Shown: positions 1 to 13,900 of the stretch, piece after piece
Layout: each line of letters begins with the position of its first letter
Position numbering within the stretch: the first letter of the stretch is position 1
Assembly: GCF_900496995.4 (NCBI RefSeq)
Contig: NC_044029.1
Location: forward strand, 8,370,001 to 8,434,000
Length of the DNA: 64,000 bases
Source of the DNA: Aquila chrysaetos chrysaetos
Lineage: Eukaryota; Chordata; Aves; Accipitriformes; Accipitridae
Direction of reading: 5' to 3'
Position numbers and translations under genes: made by a program
Notes under the pieces: generated by a model
Told to the model about the DNA's origin: nothing
The model's input: the letters and a program-made list of their open reading frames with translations, nothing else
Database searches by the model: none

Positions 1-292
1 AAATTTGAGTTTTGTGTAGCCAGAGGACAACATTTATGGCTCATAACTGGGAAGCTGGCAGGATATCATTTTTCTGATTATATACAACAGACATAATGTC
101 ATCCAATATATGCCCGAGAAACTGGCATTAGCTGCTCAATTAAGCCAGGCAAATAAAAGAAGCAAATATATCAATTAAGTAGATTTTCCTCATGCTAATG
201 TTTTACCATCACTCTACTTTGACCTGTTTTTAAGTTGTATGAGAATGCACTCACACAGACAGTGAAAGCGTATAGCATTTCTACCATGCAGA

Positions 293-592
293 ATGAGTGA
301 GGCACGACTTTACTCTGATGCCCTTTTTAGGAGGCACAGTCTCTCCAGGATCCCTGTAGTTATGGCTAGAAAGACGCTGGTCCAGAAGAAGACACAGAGT
401 TCCAAATTCGATGCCACCCTTGGACTACCTTTCTCCATTGACCACGCTATTAGCCCTGACCGATCTCCTGACCATCAAACGTCACCACGCGACTCCTACG
501 GCAAATCCGTATTGAGCTTAGCGACAGCACCTTATCAGTCCTCGTCTTCACAGACAAGCAGTTCAAAGACCCGTGAGTGTTGGGGGATCTGA
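293..592 (+). other. Orphan 99-codon ORF with high CpG content and a donor-like site
   Basis: The frame runs from ATG at 293 to TGA at 590-592. It is serine-rich toward its end and contains LPFSIDHAISPD, which loosely recalls an EH1 repressor motif (FSIxxIL) but lacks the final Ile-Leu pair. CpG dinucleotides are much denser (more than ten in 300 bp) than in the flanking AT-rich DNA. An acceptor-like ...CATGCAG lies just upstream at 291, and a GTGAGT donor-like sequence at 573 would cut the frame near its end. The family is not recognised. It could be an isolated coding exon, an exon of a non-coding RNA, or part of a decayed mobile element, because an LTR-like tip follows within 20 bp. A function is not assigned. 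Confidence 0.25.
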
Positions 593-608
593 CAAATGGA
601 TGCACATC

Positions 609-668
609 TGTGGTGTGGTTTAACCCCAGGCAGCAACTAAGCACCACGCAGCCACTCCCCCTGCACCT
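609..668 (+). mobile_element. LTR-like fragment (tip of an avian endogenous retrovirus LTR)
   Basis: The stretch begins TGTGGTGTGGTTTAACCCC and continues with a GCAACTAAGCACCACGCAGC core and a C-rich end. From memory this matches the first ~60 bp of a common avian ERV LTR type. The rest of a several-hundred-bp LTR is absent; the sequence passes directly into a CA/TA-rich microsatellite. No retroviral gene was recognised nearby. The family assignment is by recall only and needs a repeat-library search. Confidence 0.45.
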
Positions 669-689
669 CTGTAATATACGATTTATCTA

Positions 690-795
690 TAGGTGAGCGT
701 ACATACGTATGCACACACACATAGATATCCATGTGTATATATATACAAGTGTACATATACATGAACAGTTTATGTATGTATTTTTATATAGAGAG
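690..795. repeat. CA/TA-rich degenerate microsatellite
   Basis: A run of alternating purine-pyrimidine sequence (ACATACGTATGCACACACACATAG, broken up, then TGTATATATATACA and similar), ending near the first bases after the LTR-like tip. It is low-complexity DNA with no coding signal. Confidence 0.6.
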
Positions 796-3700
796 CATAT
801 GCGTCAGCTCCAGTAAAAATACACATAATTTTACAAGTAGTATCTGATAAGAACACGTGCCAGCCAACAAGAGTTAACTTTTGAAGCTGTTTTCAAGTTA
901 GTCCATTGTTTGTAGGATGATTGATCTGATCACTGCCAGACTTGCAATTAACAATAAGAAGCAAGTGGTATGATGATGAGTAATATAATCACTATCCATG
1001 TAAGTAACCCAAATGTACAGTCATACTCATTCTTTTACCCATCATAAAACAAAGTCCGTTTGCTAAATTAAAACACTACATGCTAGATTGCTAACTCATT
1101 TGTTTTCAGTGAACTTGAATTTGAGCCACAGGTGTTTTAGTTTATACAGAAGCATTTCATAACAATACTTATTTATTCAAAGACTTAATTTCATCCCATA
1201 CAGTTCATAAATTTCAGAGATACTACATTTCTAAATGCATTTGTAGAATTATAACCTTTCTTTTGTAGGTACTCTCAGAACTTTTTTACCAGCCTCTCGT
1301 TATGAATTCAGATCTATTAAGTTTCCTTTCATTTTTCCCTTTACCTGCTAATCTGCATAAAAACTATAGCTAAATCTTTCACATCAGGCATTCTGCACAT
1401 AGTAACTATCACCCTTTGGCGGGTATGAGGGAGTAAGAGCTCCCTCTTTTTTCTTCTTGCAACACAAGCTGTTTGAGTCCAGGTTTCACAGTGGTGCATC
1501 CAAATTCATTTACACAAGTTTTCCAAGGGACTTAATAGATTCTGTTTGCAGGAATTCTGTGATTTATAATACTTCTATTTCTCACGTCAAAGGAGATGAC
1601 ATAGAAAAGATTACAGTGTTTTAGATCAGATGTAAGAGAGAAAATTCTGAAGAAGAAACCAAACATAAAATCTGCTAAACCACTGTAAAGAGAAAATAAG
1701 AACATGTGGCTTTGGGGTTTTTTTAATAAACTTTCTAAATAAACAAAGCTAAAATGGCTGAAATCACCCTTCCCTCCTCTAACTCCATTTTAGTTTTTAA
1801 CTGAAAAGGCCAAGCCCTCAAGTATGTACTGTACTGTAACTCTAGCCAAATTCAAACTGCATGAACTAAGGAGCTGGCCTAGTGAATTTATACAACAGAT
1901 AATTTGCTCTGTCAAATAGAAGGTTAAATTCTCAAAGACATAAATATTCTACTGGTGCAGAAAGTAATTAGGTTAAAATAATGAGAGAGATTCAAATTAC
2001 CTAAGATTTTTAAAGCTTTGTCTTTAAATCTTTGTTTTCAACAATTGTCTTTTTTTATGTAGTAAATGTCTGTAATCTTGTTACTTAAAGCAGTGTTATC
2101 ATTATCAAAGTAGCTTGAGATAAGGAAAATAATTAGAGAAATTCCAGTGACTGGAACATTCTCTCAGTTTGTGAAAATCCCCAAATAAGCACATAATTTC
2201 TGTCGATGAATAAAAACTGAAACACGGCACATTACACTTACACAAGAGTGTGAATATGTGTACATGTATATTCGGAGAACTAGACTTGCTAAACTAAATC
2301 ACATTCTTCAGCGTAGTCCATTCTTGGCTCTCCCACTAAATGCTGAACTGAGCCCTGGGTGCTGCTGGGTATCTCCATACCCATCATTTGTGCTGATCCT
2401 CCAGTGCTATACTCGTTATACATGTATGAATCTGGCTGCCATAATGACACAACACTCAAGTTGCCATCATGAAGTATGTAGCAAACCTCATCCTCCCACC
2501 CTCTGGCATATTAATGAGCTTATTTGTTTAGCAAGAAGCTCTGTGCTCTATTCACTTCTTTCCAGCTTTTGAAAAATTTATGAAAAGCTTTTGGAAATAC
2601 AAAATCCTCTGTAAAACAGCTGGAAAACCACTCAGTTAAATTTAGTAGCATTTATCAGTTCTATTGGATAAACATGGCTCTAACTCTCTACTCCCAATCT
2701 GAATAAGCATTTCCCCATAATTAAAGACTAAAGTTTGATTGTGTGTAATCTGTTTACTTTTACAGGTAAAAGAGAATAATATTGTTTGCATGCTTTTTCA
2801 CTGGGATCCCTTAGGAAATCAATAATGTATTTTCATTTTTTATAACAAAATCCATCCCTTTCATTGATTAAACAATGGTATCAGCACTGCAAAGTAGACA
2901 AGGCTTGTTTTGCAGGGTCTTGTGGTCCCCATTTGTCATGTCCACATAAGACCATTGCATTTTAAAGATAAGAGACCTGGAAAATCAGCTTTCTAACTGG
3001 TGCTTTCATGTGAATCCAGCATTAATTGTCTCTTTGTACATATTCACAATAGATTCATTACTTTGGACATACTATTTTTGTGAGCAAAATGTGTATTTGT
3101 AAAGAAGCTTTCTGTCTTGTTTAATCATATACTTCACCTGAACAAAGATATCAAGCTTGCCAAACTTTCTCAACCTGTAACTGCAGCTTGAAATGTTGGT
3201 TCTGTGTACTGACTTCCTTAAGAGATTTTAGCTTAAAGCAAGTCTGATGCACAAAGCAGCAGCACTCACAGGTACCATGACTGTCTGCCCCGAGGCACAC
3301 ATCCACATCGCTGCGGTGCACATTCCTGCCTACTTCTCTTACTCTGGGGAGTTATTTCTTGCTAGTTCATACCTGCAGCAAAGTAAAGCTTTTGTTCACA
3401 TGTACTTACATATTGTCAAGGACAGGGAGACTATAATTGTTACTTACCATGGAAATTTTTACCATTGACTTCACTAAGCACAGGATCAAGCCCTGCTGTC
3501 ATAGCCCTGAACCGTGCAAGACAGGCAATATCATAAGAAAAGCACATTTACAGAGAATTAAACTCACAGTCTACTCATTAGTTAGTGATTTCAGTTCCAC
3601 AGTATAACACCCCATAGTGCCCTCAGGTATACGGTAGCGTTCAGGCTAAATCAACAGCTCTAGGAAAAAAACCAGCCCCCCCCCCAACTCCAAACCCTGA

Positions 3701-4645
3701 TCTTGCACACCAGCACCTACAAATTGCACTAGCATCTCTGGAAATTGCTTGCTTTTCAGTCACAAGCCCTGTAGAGCCGACTGTCTCTCATTTTGAAACT
3801 TTAAACTGCATTGTTAGCATGACTCTTCAAAGTCTAGGTATAATGTCATAGAAAAGTCTCACCAAAATAATACAAATTCCTTGATATATCATTTGTCTAG
3901 CAGTAAAGGGGAACCAAATTAGAGTGCTCTATAAAGAAATCATCCTACAAGAATATTAGCGTAAATGTTGCATATTTTGATTTCTGTATACTGAAAATAG
4001 TGTTTATTGTACTTTCAAGCAAATACTAGTTAATGATTTCTAGCATTTGTAAACATATATTCAGAAAAATATAATTTGAGGAATTTTTATGACCAGATTG
4101 AATCATAGTAGTCTTTATATAATATTCATATTAATATAATACATAGAATGCAAAATAATATGCAGAATCCAAAGTAGTCTACACAGCCAATTTTTCTAAA
4201 GCTTGTTATTTTTAAACTAGCATTTTTACATACTGTAGCAGTAAATGGTATTATTCTAACCTCACCATTTTTTTAATCCTTGCTCTTCATAAATTGTCAT
4301 AAAACAGATTTAGTCAAAGTGTACAACTAGTTAGTTTGAACCTCAAGCTTATGTCAAAATATTTTTGTCATATTGAGACTAATTTAAGGACTTGGGATCT
4401 CAAAGCTGTACCTATGTAAGGTGCGTGGGTGAGGGATGGAATTTTTTCAGCTGCCTCAAAGTTAGGTGTCTGGATTAAGCTAAGCTTTTGTCTTCTTTTC
4501 AGCTGCTGGACAGAACAGGTATCCACAGGGCAATTTATCCCATCCCACCAGAGGAATGTAAGTAACAATAATGTTGGGATGGCTGTGTTAGATAAATTCT
4601 GCCTTTGAAGCAATTGTGATACACCCATATATGATGCATTTCCTG

Positions 4646-4684
4646 TAAAAACAAACAAACAAAAAAACCAAACAAAAACAAACC
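4646..4684. repeat. A-rich (CAAA)n tract
   Basis: Interrupted repeats of AAAC/AAAAC form an A-rich low-complexity stretch. No element body with a matching 3' end was recognised on either side, so it is annotated only as a simple repeat. Confidence 0.6.
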
Positions 4685-7600
4685 TGAAGAAAGCTTCTGA
4701 TTTTCAAGCATAAGCTAGTGTTTGACAATTGAAAGAAGTATTGATTTTTCTAGTCCAAATTAGATCTTAAAGGCACCACTGCAAACTAGAATTTGGTTTA
4801 AAATTCACAAATTATAATGAACACTAAGCAAGAGACAGAATTAAAAAAAAAATACTGGCTATGATTCATTGTAATCACAAAACTGAAAAAATAACTACTA
4901 AAATCAGCATTTTTAAAAATATAACCTATTTTTCAATGTTATAACTTGTACTCACATGTTAGTAGTTAAAACAAATGCATCTATTTACTATGAAAAATAA
5001 TTTTCCAATATGTTACCAATTCTGTTTTCCCTTCTGATGGCATGATGTTAACCTTTTCATTAAAGAAATAAAGTACAATCCCATAAAGGAATAAAGTACT
5101 AAAGCATAAAATAGGCCTTTAAAACTACATGCAAGCAGCCTTAGCTTGTGTGTAGCTGTAGCAACTACCTTTCTTTGTAGAAAAATGAGTGATTGGGTAG
5201 TTTTGTGGTTTTCCCCACTAAAAACTACTTCTAAATTAATCAGTGTTACCACTTAACAGTCTTTAGAGAGTAACTTCTTCCTAATCAAATAGTTAAAACA
5301 AATAGATAAAATGCAAAGTCCAGATCCTTTATGTGTGTATTTAACTCTAGTTGAAGTTTTCCAGTAGTTTAAAGAAAAATAGTGTTGTCTGAATCAAAGC
5401 TTTATTTTCAGTATTGTTCTTGTAGGGCAATGGAAATAATGAAATAAAAGTAAAATGATCAAAACCAACTTCTGGGTAAATAAACTGGTTTTGACATTAT
5501 TTACCCCCAAACCTTTGATTAATCAGTATAATGTAAATTAGTACTTTATTAGTTGTGGTTTTACAACAGTCAGTGTGATCAACAGTATGTGAAACACAGG
5601 GAAACTGAAAAAGTTAAAATACTTGTTGAAAAGATACACAGAAAAGTGATTAAGCCAATAATAATACAGAAGGGGTGAAAGATTTATTTTTTTTCACATA
5701 GCACCATTCAGGAAGTTAGAAGGACTGGGAATTTGCTGGAAACTACAAAGTAGCTTTGCAGAGCAGTAGCAGTAATGTATCCTTATTTCTACCAAAATAA
5801 GAGAGGGTGGCATAGACCAGAGGAGGAAAGCTCGCCTCAGTAGTAAAATTTAAGGAAGAGGAGAGACAATCAGGAACCAGATGAAAAGCAAAGACAGGAT
5901 GATACACAGGAAACATGAGAATGTCTACAAGGCAGAATGATCCTTAGACAGGAATAGAACAGATGGGAGAGAGTCCGATATTCACTACAACATCAAAAGA
6001 GTCGGGTATTTGTGGTTAGAAATTAAGAATAAAGAGGCCAGTCCATTGAGCAGATTCAGACACAATAAAGATTTAAGATACTGACTGTGCACTGAAAAGG
6101 ATTCAAACACAGAAAAACCATTGACTGCTCTTCACGTCCAGCCAAACAACTTCCTGATTTCCACTGAAAACCATGAATAAATAGCAGACATGGGCAAAAC
6201 TCATAAAAATGGGAAGTCACTGAACACAAGAGTGCTGCTAGTCCAGCAGTTCTCATAGCAGGAATCTGACCACAAATGGAGTTTTAGGACTTTTGAGTGA
6301 GACAGCAAAGACTTGCTTTGATTATTTAAATTGGTATTTGGGGTTATAAACGCACTTCAGAAGTGGAGCCTGCAGGCAGCAGTTTTTTGGAAATCCAGAT
6401 CTAGATAACAAGGCTGAACAGAAGATTTAAGGGAGATGTCCAACTTCTGGGAGGTATTTGCAGGAAAAGGACTCTTCTCAACAGATGGAGTCGATTCTGA
6501 GCATGCAAGTAAGCCCAGGTATCTAAGATCAAAGCTGGTCCCGCAGCTTTTTTTTTTTTTTTAGATCTGAGAGTCTCAGATAATCAGTCTACTTAAATTT
6601 AGAAAATAAGAAGAGAAAAATTGATAAGTGGAGTGGTAAAGGATACAGAAAATGAAGAATAGTATTCTAGGAGAAAGAAAATACGAACAGGGATGAAAGT
6701 GACAAGAGCAGAAGTCAGGGATATAAGACAGAGGAAGATTGCCTAATTCAGCTAGGAAATTGGATGAACTCAAGAGAAAATAACTAATATATCTTTACAT
6801 TAATGCAAAGACCTCTGAAAGTAAAATGAAAGACTTAGAACTGCTGGTGTAAGATATGGAAAAGTGACAAAGCTAATGGTGATGTGTAGTATTCTGGAAG
6901 CTGCTGCTGAAAGCTTTAATTAAATCAGATTTAAGCATTAATTAAATACATTTTAGTTAAATAATATTTTGGGGTGGTGGCGGAAGGTGGTTTTTTTTTT
7001 TGTAATAATGGCATAGGTCTACTATAAACCCTCAGAAAAGGACACTAATGTGAAGAAAATAATGTTACTGGCAAGATAAATACTACTGAAGCCTGTGTCA
7101 TGCAAACAGAAACTACAGACACTTTGGAGAGGAAATATTGCTATCAACAGCAACTATTCCTGAGCAGGAAATATGATAGATTTCTTTTTTTTTTTACAAA
7201 TAATTAATGAAGCAAAAATAGGTTAACATTAACTTGTTTTGGGGAACAGTGAAGTCATAAGGGAAAAAAAAACCCAATTAAAGGAAGAGTTGAGTGATCA
7301 GAAGCTAGTTCAACTGCATAAACGGAATGGTTAAATAATTCTGTGATTAACATTTTTGGTTTTAGAGGAGCCAATAGTAAGAAGTCAGGAAACTTACTAG
7401 GGCAGTTTGCGGACTTACACAATGAGGAAGTACAGAATCTCTTGAAGTAAAATATACCAAAATTAAGAGAGCTTGCTTGAGTCTTCAGGAAAATTGGTGG
7501 TGTAACTCTTGGTGGCAAAGGGAGCTTTTTTAATGAGAACGATTAAAATGGAGCAAACCTCAACAATAAAACTTCCATTTCTGTGTAGCTGGAGACAGTT

Positions 7601-7862
7601 GAGGGAGGAAAAAGCCACATTATTTCCATCCCAGAACACCAAAAGTACTATGCATGATATGTTTTAATACATGTTTTTAAGAATTTTCTTAGCAATTTTT
7701 TTAAATTAATAAATTAAAGTCAACGATTGCAAATATGTCTGGAAATAAATATATTTAAGGATAAACACTGAGACTACTCATTTGAATTCAATCATATACA
7801 GTTTTCTCAATCAAATTTGAAAGAAAAGGTAGTCAAAGAAAGAAATAAAAATCAGTAAGCTC

Positions 7863-7922
7863 TATATGGGTTTACTAAGGATAATTCATGCATATATGGG
7901 TTTACTAAGGATAATTCATGCA
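7863..7922. repeat. Perfect 30-bp tandem duplication
   Basis: A 30-bp unit starting TATATGGGTTTACTAAGG and ending TTCATGCA occurs twice in direct succession without a mismatch (7863-7892 and 7893-7922). The perfect identity suggests a recent slippage or repair duplication. It overlaps no gene feature. Confidence 0.9.
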
Positions 7923-10900
7923 TATTAGCTTCATGGTTTACTTTGATAAACCCGTACTTTCCTTTAACTATAGGAAATTGTCTGAAATTTATTAAGCATT
8001 TGATATAAAATGGGAAATCATACTTGCACTGTTCTTAATGCTCTTCTGTAAACATCTACCATTTACCGTTGCTGGAGACAGATACTGTTCAGGTGGACCT
8101 TTGTTCTGGTCCTATATATAACTGGAAACAACATGTGCTACATGGGCATTGTATTGTGCATGAGCTACTTAGTCTTTCACAGAGATGTAATAAATTACCT
8201 CAGGGATAACACTTCACTATTACAATATTGCAGTAAACCATCACATGCCTGCTCCTTCTAAGACTCAAGCTAGTATCTCTTCATGATGTGCATGACTAAT
8301 ATGCATGAGGATAGTTTTATATTATCTTTCATTGCTCTAAAAGACCTCAGTTTTATACACTTTTCTAAAACAGGAGAAAGGGACAGTGTTACTCTCCATA
8401 AATACATGGTGATACATAAAATACAAAGACAGAAAACAGTCTAAGAACTTTTTGGCACAAGAACAAATGATGATGAATAGGCTGTGACTGGATGCTTGAA
8501 GGTCTCTAACCATCACAGGAGAGAAGTTCTGGAGAAACTTTTCAACTAGATGCAGTGGTGAAATCTAAGTAGTTTTAAGACTGAACATGATAAATTTAGG
8601 AATGAGTTTATACAGGTACGTTGACTAGGATATCACAGAGCTGGATTTTCTAATACGAGTTGCCCCCTCCAGTCTCTTACTCCTGTGAATGAAACACACG
8701 TCTTGGTCCTCACTCCCTGACCTTAACTGATGGCCGACAACTAAATTCTCATTCTATGAACATCCTATAGGCTTACATTTCCTCAGATTTTCTTTATGAT
8801 TTTAATGTATTAAAATGAAATTATTTCAAATGAATTGCTTGTGTCTTTTGACAGGAGGATCAAGTGGTGGTTCATTCATAGAATGTATTCAGCTTGTGGC
8901 ATATGGAATATACCAGTCCGTTATACCACAGATTTTTAAGAAAATTCCATGCAGGAATAAAAAAGTAATTTCCACCCTTGCTCATCAATAACTAAGTATG
9001 AAACAGCATGTGTAAGAGATGGGCAAAATCTAACATGGATTTCATATTATTATGAAATAACCCAGTTATTACGCTGTAAGTAAGTAGAGAATGATAGCTT
9101 CTGTGGGCAGCGATACCGATAGGATTAGAGACACGAGTGGAGCCTTACGTTTGCCCTTGCCAGTCCCGAGATTAAGAAATGTGGATTTTCTCAGCCCAGA
9201 AGGCTGCAATCTGAGGTCGTATGTTAAAATATACTGTCAAACTGGTTTGCTTTGAAATCTCACTGAGACAACCAACACAGCCACAGACATTTTGCAACTT
9301 TTCTTTAAACCACAGTTTTTTTCATGCAATGTACAGATTAACATAGACTTAGCCCATATTATCCTAGATCCATGAATTTTAGAATACATTTTGGTGAGGC
9401 TAGGATTTCATTCTAAGACGATAAAAACCACCAAAGCATAGCAGAAGTATATATTTAAAATAGTTTACCTAGCTCAAACGTAAGGGGTGTGTGTGTGGCC
9501 TAAAAGATAATAATAATGGTTTATATTCAATTTAAAACTGCTATGACAAGGTGAAAGCATTGCACTTTTATTTAAACATTTAATTTTTTGAATGCTGTGT
9601 TGCAACACCAATCTACACAGACTTCTGGTGTAAAGAAAACAACTCAATAAACTGCTGGCATCTTCATTTTCAAAGTAATTATTGTCTTAGCCCAGCCCTA
9701 GCAATGACACCTGTAACTGTGACATCTTTCTTCTTCTGTTTTCTGGAGCAGAGGATTTGTTCTTTTCCCCATGTCCTGGATGGCCATGTAGAACACTCTG
9801 TACAAACGTGCATTTACTTGCCTAAATGCATTTAAAAATCTCTCATGGATGGCTTGCAATTGAACATCCTATGCTATTTATTCCTTGCTGTCTCAAAAAT
9901 TAAATTATCATTGATTCAATCTGTAAAAGAGTCTTTTGGGGATTTCTGAAAATAAACCCTCTTCTTTCGTCTGAATATTAAATTCAGTTATTTACATGGT
10001 ATTCTGAACTGCAGTAATTGAAATAATAGTCCCTACCTGTTGCATTCTATCATAGAAGTATTAATTTATTTAAAAAATACATCCCCAACAATTTTCTGGA
10101 AAATGTGTCATCTCAGATACAACAAACACATCATGAGAGGAAACTATTTTTAACACATGAACAGTTTCGAGCTGCTACAGTCTTTTTCTTCTAGTCTCAG
10201 TGAGTTTTGGGAATCACAAAGTACTTCCCCTGGGTATGATTTTATTGGTATGATTTTATGATTTTATGGTAAGTATATTGGTCTTCTGGACTTAAATGAA
10301 GAATATAATTTCTGAGATTCTCATAATGTCCTATATAGACGAACATAGCACATGGAATTATTCCTTAGTAAGCAGTACGTTCTGTATTATTTTCAAAAAC
10401 AATATTTGTATGTTTATGGCTACACTTCCGCTTTTTGTGATACTTTGTATCTGAACAATATTTTCAATGTTATTTCTTTCTTTGAATAAAATAAGGTACT
10501 TAGTTAATTTATTCTGCTGAAGAAATGATGGTCAATGTACTGTTCCATTAATTACACCTAAACCTTCAATTTTCTGAAAATTACATTTAAAATACACATT
10601 TCAAAACCCAACTAGCCAAACCTTCAACTCACAGTGTTCCTGGAGCTGAGTATTTTAACCTCTGTATGCGCCCAAGTCTTGCAATGCACTTCGATTTGCC
10701 CTGGACTGGGGAGAATAAGATGCCTTCCTAAATGTCTCCAGAACACAAAAAAAGGTATGTAGTCAGCAAATCCATGCTCACTCTGTCCAAAGGGATAATT
10801 CATGTCCCAAGGGATAGAAAAAATCTCCTTCAGAATCCTTACCAGATGTCTTCTCCTAGAGAACTAAGAGAAGCTGGCACGATGCTGCAATAAGAAGTCA

Positions 10901-13900
10901 TGGTGACTTGTCAGTAGTTCTGTGCCATTCAGCTGAAGTTTCTCAAGATGTTCATTATCACAAAATCAGTGAAAATAGGCAACTTACATAAAACGCTTTT
11001 ACTCTTTTTTTTTTTTTTTAATTCTTCTGCCACTGTTGGAGACAAAGTATATTTTTAATTCCATGAATAAAGTTGTTAACCAAACCAGCTACATTTAAAA
11101 TAAAAATTTTAAGTTGAAAATAGTCATAAGTGATTTAGAATTACCGGATCATGAGGCTTTTTGAAAAATATGGAAAAAACCAGGAATGATAGCTGCTTGA
11201 AAACTGTAGTTAAGACTCCAATGTATAATACGTTAAAGAGTTCACATTTTAGCTTTGTCCAGGATCTCTTTCAGTGTTTTGCAGTTGTGGCTAATGTTTA
11301 CATAGCCTATTTTATTTTTCTAGTTGCTGTGCATTTGCTGGGGGACTTCTTAGCTCCTTAGCCTTAGCGTCATTCTCAACCCCCTCAACCATATTATTTT
11401 TAAAAGTTTGGTGTCTTGAAATTTGATTCGTATAGACATAAATTCTTGTAATTATTATATCTGTTGGTTTATATTAAAGGAAAGAAGATGTAGCTGGGTG
11501 GCGGCTAGCTTTCTTCATTGCTGTCATCAACCTTATTTTGGTGATTTCTAAATTGTTGAAGATACAGAGGATGGCTCCATTATCAGAACTATATCTTCAT
11601 TTTCCACATTTTCACAAGTAGCACAATCATCTATGTTAAGATACTAACTGCTAAAATATGACTTTATATATGAGTCTTCTGCTTGGTTTGGATGCTAACT
11701 TAATGTATGTTTTACCTGAAGTGAACCATGTGATGCTCTGAGCATCTGTGATTTGCATACCCTTCCAATGTTCCGTTTTATCTGTTTATGATGTTTATTT
11801 ATTTACAAATAAATTCATATTTATTAACAATGCAATGCCATTGTTTCACATTTGGAAGTATTTATGATCGTTTTTTTCTTCAATAGGTGACAGAAGGGCA
11901 CATTTATTCTGGCCAGATTTCTACAATAGCTCACAACTTCCAGGACTTAATTTCTCATGTTATTCCCTACTAGGATGAGGTACGCTGCAACTTCCTACAT
12001 TAGCTGCCAGAGTTGCCTAAATATATGTATTTAAAAGACAAAGCCTGAAGGCAAGATTTAACTTTTAGGACGTTCCTCTCTCAGCAGGATACACCCAGCA
12101 ATGATGGCAGGAATCACATCAGCCACTGTCTCTCTCTCTTCTACTCATGTGGCAAGGCCACACAAGACCACAGCTGAGAGATTATTAACATACTGTAATT
12201 CTAAGCAACAGACAACTGCTATGACCACTTCTTCCTGCAGTGCCCTTGTAGAGTTATAGAAACCCCATGCACTGAAATCTTCACCTTCCATCCAAAACCA
12301 GTGAAAGTGAGGGTGAGAATATGAGTTTAGTAGCTAATCCTAGACACCCCCTTGCCCTGCCACTATGATTGAATGTGCCACTGGTATGCTCAGAGGATTT
12401 TTCAACCAATTTTTCATCTTATGTCACCTAGCTGTTAGTAATTTCTGTGTGCAATTGTAAAAATGTTTTGGTCACCTTCTCAACAGACTCTTAAATATTG
12501 CAATGAAGTTATACACAGAGTAACAGACAATCCACGTTTTTGACGACATGGAAACAGATGTGTCCTTTGAGAAAGCCAGCAAAAAGTAGCAAATCTCTTA
12601 TATATGTTAAAATTTTAGAAAATATTTAGAGATGAAAATGTAAAAAGCTGAAGTAGAGACAGACTTTAAGGACTCTATCATTACTGCAACATGTAGGAGC
12701 AACTACTGTGGCTTGCAACTGCTCACAGTAGTTGGCAATATCTCAACAGATCACTTGCTATATAACCACTGCCTGGTATTTCTTAAGTCACAGTGGCGTC
12801 TCACCTGATCCAAGATATGCTGACATGTTGTTTGTATCTCATCATTCATGAAAGAACCACACCGAAGTCTACAGTATTTTTTGTAGATTTGGTAAGAACA
12901 CTCAGGAATACAACTACTACACTTGTTTGCTTGTCCAAGGAAGTCTGCTTGTGTCATCAGGTTGTTCTACAGTGAGAAGCCTTGTAGGGTCAGACTTAAA
13001 TGTCATCCTGCCTGAAATTTTCTCATTTTTGAAGAGTAAGTTAAGTTATATAAAAATCCAAGATTGTTCTCTCTCTTCTACGCTGCAGTTCCCATTAATG
13101 CACTCAGAAATGTGATCGCAATGATTTGGATGTATTTTAATAAGCTGAAAAGCTATTCAATTGTCCAGAACTGGAGTTTCAAAACTACTTGAAAGTTTCT
13201 GTTTGATGATAATTGCAAACCTGAAGCGCACATACACAGATAAAATTGTGAGCAGGTTTGAAAAGTGAGTGGAGGGGTGCTAAAAACTTAGGTTAGGAGT
13301 TAATTTGCACTAAGTTAAATGCTGACCCGAAAACCGTAAATGGCAACCCAAGGTGGAAAATCTAAAAATTTTCTATTTTGACAGCACACTATCAAGTGAT
13401 GCTGTCTAAAACTGAGGTTGGCATTGACAATAGGCATTGACAAATTATGTTAACAAAGTCAAGCATATTTTCTTGTTCAACTTCTAACGGAGTTTGAAAC
13501 TAACACAAGATCAAAATTCAGGCTGAACATGATCCTTAGAACAATCATCTTGCTGCGTAAGCACAAACTCTGGACTTGCTATTGACAACATACCTGACTT
13601 CTTGAGGGGTTTTGCGCGTAGCATCTGCATGCTTACTGTGCCTCAAATCATAGTTTAAAATCTGTAAAAATAAAGTATTTGTGTAAAGCATTCTTCCAGA
13701 GACTTAGGTCCTCATGGTACAGCTATAGCAGAATGGTCAAATAGCTAGTATAGTTGATAATTACTGATGTAGCTCAGCTTACGCTCCACAATATTCTGAA
13801 TTGCAATAGCTTAAGCTAAAATTCAGTGCTGAGCTAATACCAAGACAAATAGAGAACATTAACAATAGCGAAAGACTCAAAAGGTGCAAGATGCAGTATT

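Noticed and set aside
12751..12957. Cysteine-containing 68-codon minus-strand frame (CSSCIPEC and similar)
   Set aside because: Considered as a tetraspanin loop or cysteine-rich peptide exon. The cysteine pattern does not fit, no splice borders stand out, and a plus-strand frame overlaps it.
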